Shown here one piece after another: positions 63,860 to 64,000 of a stretch of 64,000 nucleotides of DNA (position 1 is its first letter; every line of letters starts with the position of its first letter). Source of the DNA: Paenibacillus glucanolyticus NBRC 15330. Its GTDB lineage: Bacteria > Bacillota > Bacilli > Paenibacillales > Paenibacillaceae. The notes below the pieces were generated by a model. That model saw only the letters and a list, made by a program, of their open reading frames with translations. It had not been told where the DNA came from and did not search any database. A program made the translations under genes and the position numbers. Where the stretch lies: assembly GCF_004000885.1 (NCBI RefSeq), contig NZ_BIMC01000003.1, forward strand, positions 186,001 through 250,000, given 5' to 3'.

Positions 63860-64000
63860 ATGAATTACAGACAATTAGGCAATACGGAACTTCACATTAG
63901 TGAGATCAGCTTCGGCACATGGGCCATCGGCGGCTCATGGGGGCAAACCAATGATGAGGAAGCTTTGAAGGGACTGGATCGCGCCATTGGGGAAGGCGTG
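63860..64000 (+). CDS. Aldo/keto reductase, N-terminal part
   Basis: The gene runs off the right window edge; 47 residues are visible. MNYRQLGNTELHISEISFGTWAIGGSWG followed by DEEALKGLDRAIGEGV is the first beta-hairpin and first helix of an aldo/keto reductase barrel, with the substrate-side FGTWAIGG. The start is uncertain between ATG 63860 and ATG 63851; GAGGAGG lies just before the latter. NADPH-dependent reduction of aldehydes or ketones is expected from the family. Substrate unknown. Confidence 0.82.
   Translation, partial: MNYRQLGNTELHISEISFGTWAIGGSWGQTNDEEALKGLDRAIGEGV

Noticed and set aside
1..64000. CRISPR arrays, tRNA or rRNA genes, insertion sequences, prophage genes
   Set aside because: I looked for regularly spaced direct repeats, tRNA ends, transposase motifs and phage structural genes and saw none; short tRNA genes could be missed by eye.

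Overview
The window looks like chromosome from a spore-forming Firmicute, most probably Paenibacillus. The reasons are a GerA-type germination operon, three T-box leaders, strong GGAGG ribosome-binding sites with many GTG/TTG starts, CcpA-type cre boxes, and two LplABC-type oligosaccharide ABC systems, one driven by a YesM/YesN-type two-component pair. No rRNA, tRNA, CRISPR array, prophage or insertion sequence was recognised.

Layout. 1-6100: end of a ferredoxin-NADP reductase gene; trpS with a Trp T-box; an ECF-like sigma factor fused to DUF1835; a phosphotransferase; an ECF sigma factor with a DUF3600-like membrane partner. 6400-10250: a DJ-1/PfpI protein divergent from a MocR regulator, then a permease. 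10300-14331: ger operon. 14490-21710: alpha-mannosidase (GH92) and GntR/LacI-type regulator, divergent from an ABC oligosaccharide importer. 21900-26200: MarR regulator, isochorismatase-like hydrolase with a LexA-type box, EamA exporter with DeoR regulator, divergent from a phosphoesterase. 26300-33850: accessory genes (small membrane protein, degenerate exonuclease-membrane fusion, extra RlmN, duplicated basic protein, two GNATs, one of them behind a T-box), then a LysR regulator divergent from a branched-chain aminotransferase. 35180-38540: AraC regulator, BadF-type sugar kinase and GH4 glycosidase.

38650-54060 is a glucuronoxylan/aldouronate region. It holds uxuB, uxuA, an FCD-type GntR regulator and uxaC around a 34-bp perfect palindrome, then a two-component system, an LplABC transporter, an intracellular GH10 xylanase and a GH67 alpha-glucuronidase. 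Inferred flow: the transporter imports aldouronates sensed by the two-component system, GH67 releases (methyl)glucuronate, GH10 trims the xylo-oligosaccharide, and UxaC/UxuB/UxuA take glucuronate to 2-keto-3-deoxygluconate. cre boxes precede both the regulators and the transporter.

54150-57540 is a CsoR-copZ-copA copper-efflux unit with two matching CsoR-type boxes. After it come a short siroheme-reductase-like protein missing key cysteines, a MarR regulator with two SDR dehydrogenases, a flavin-dependent monooxygenase, a divergent T-box-linked seryl-tRNA synthetase, and the start of an aldo/keto reductase.

Most unusual items: the probable tryptophan T-box in front of a GNAT acetyltransferase, the sigma-DUF1835 fusion with an internal ribosome-binding site, the DnaQ-like membrane fusion with lost catalytic residues, and the second-type SerRS.
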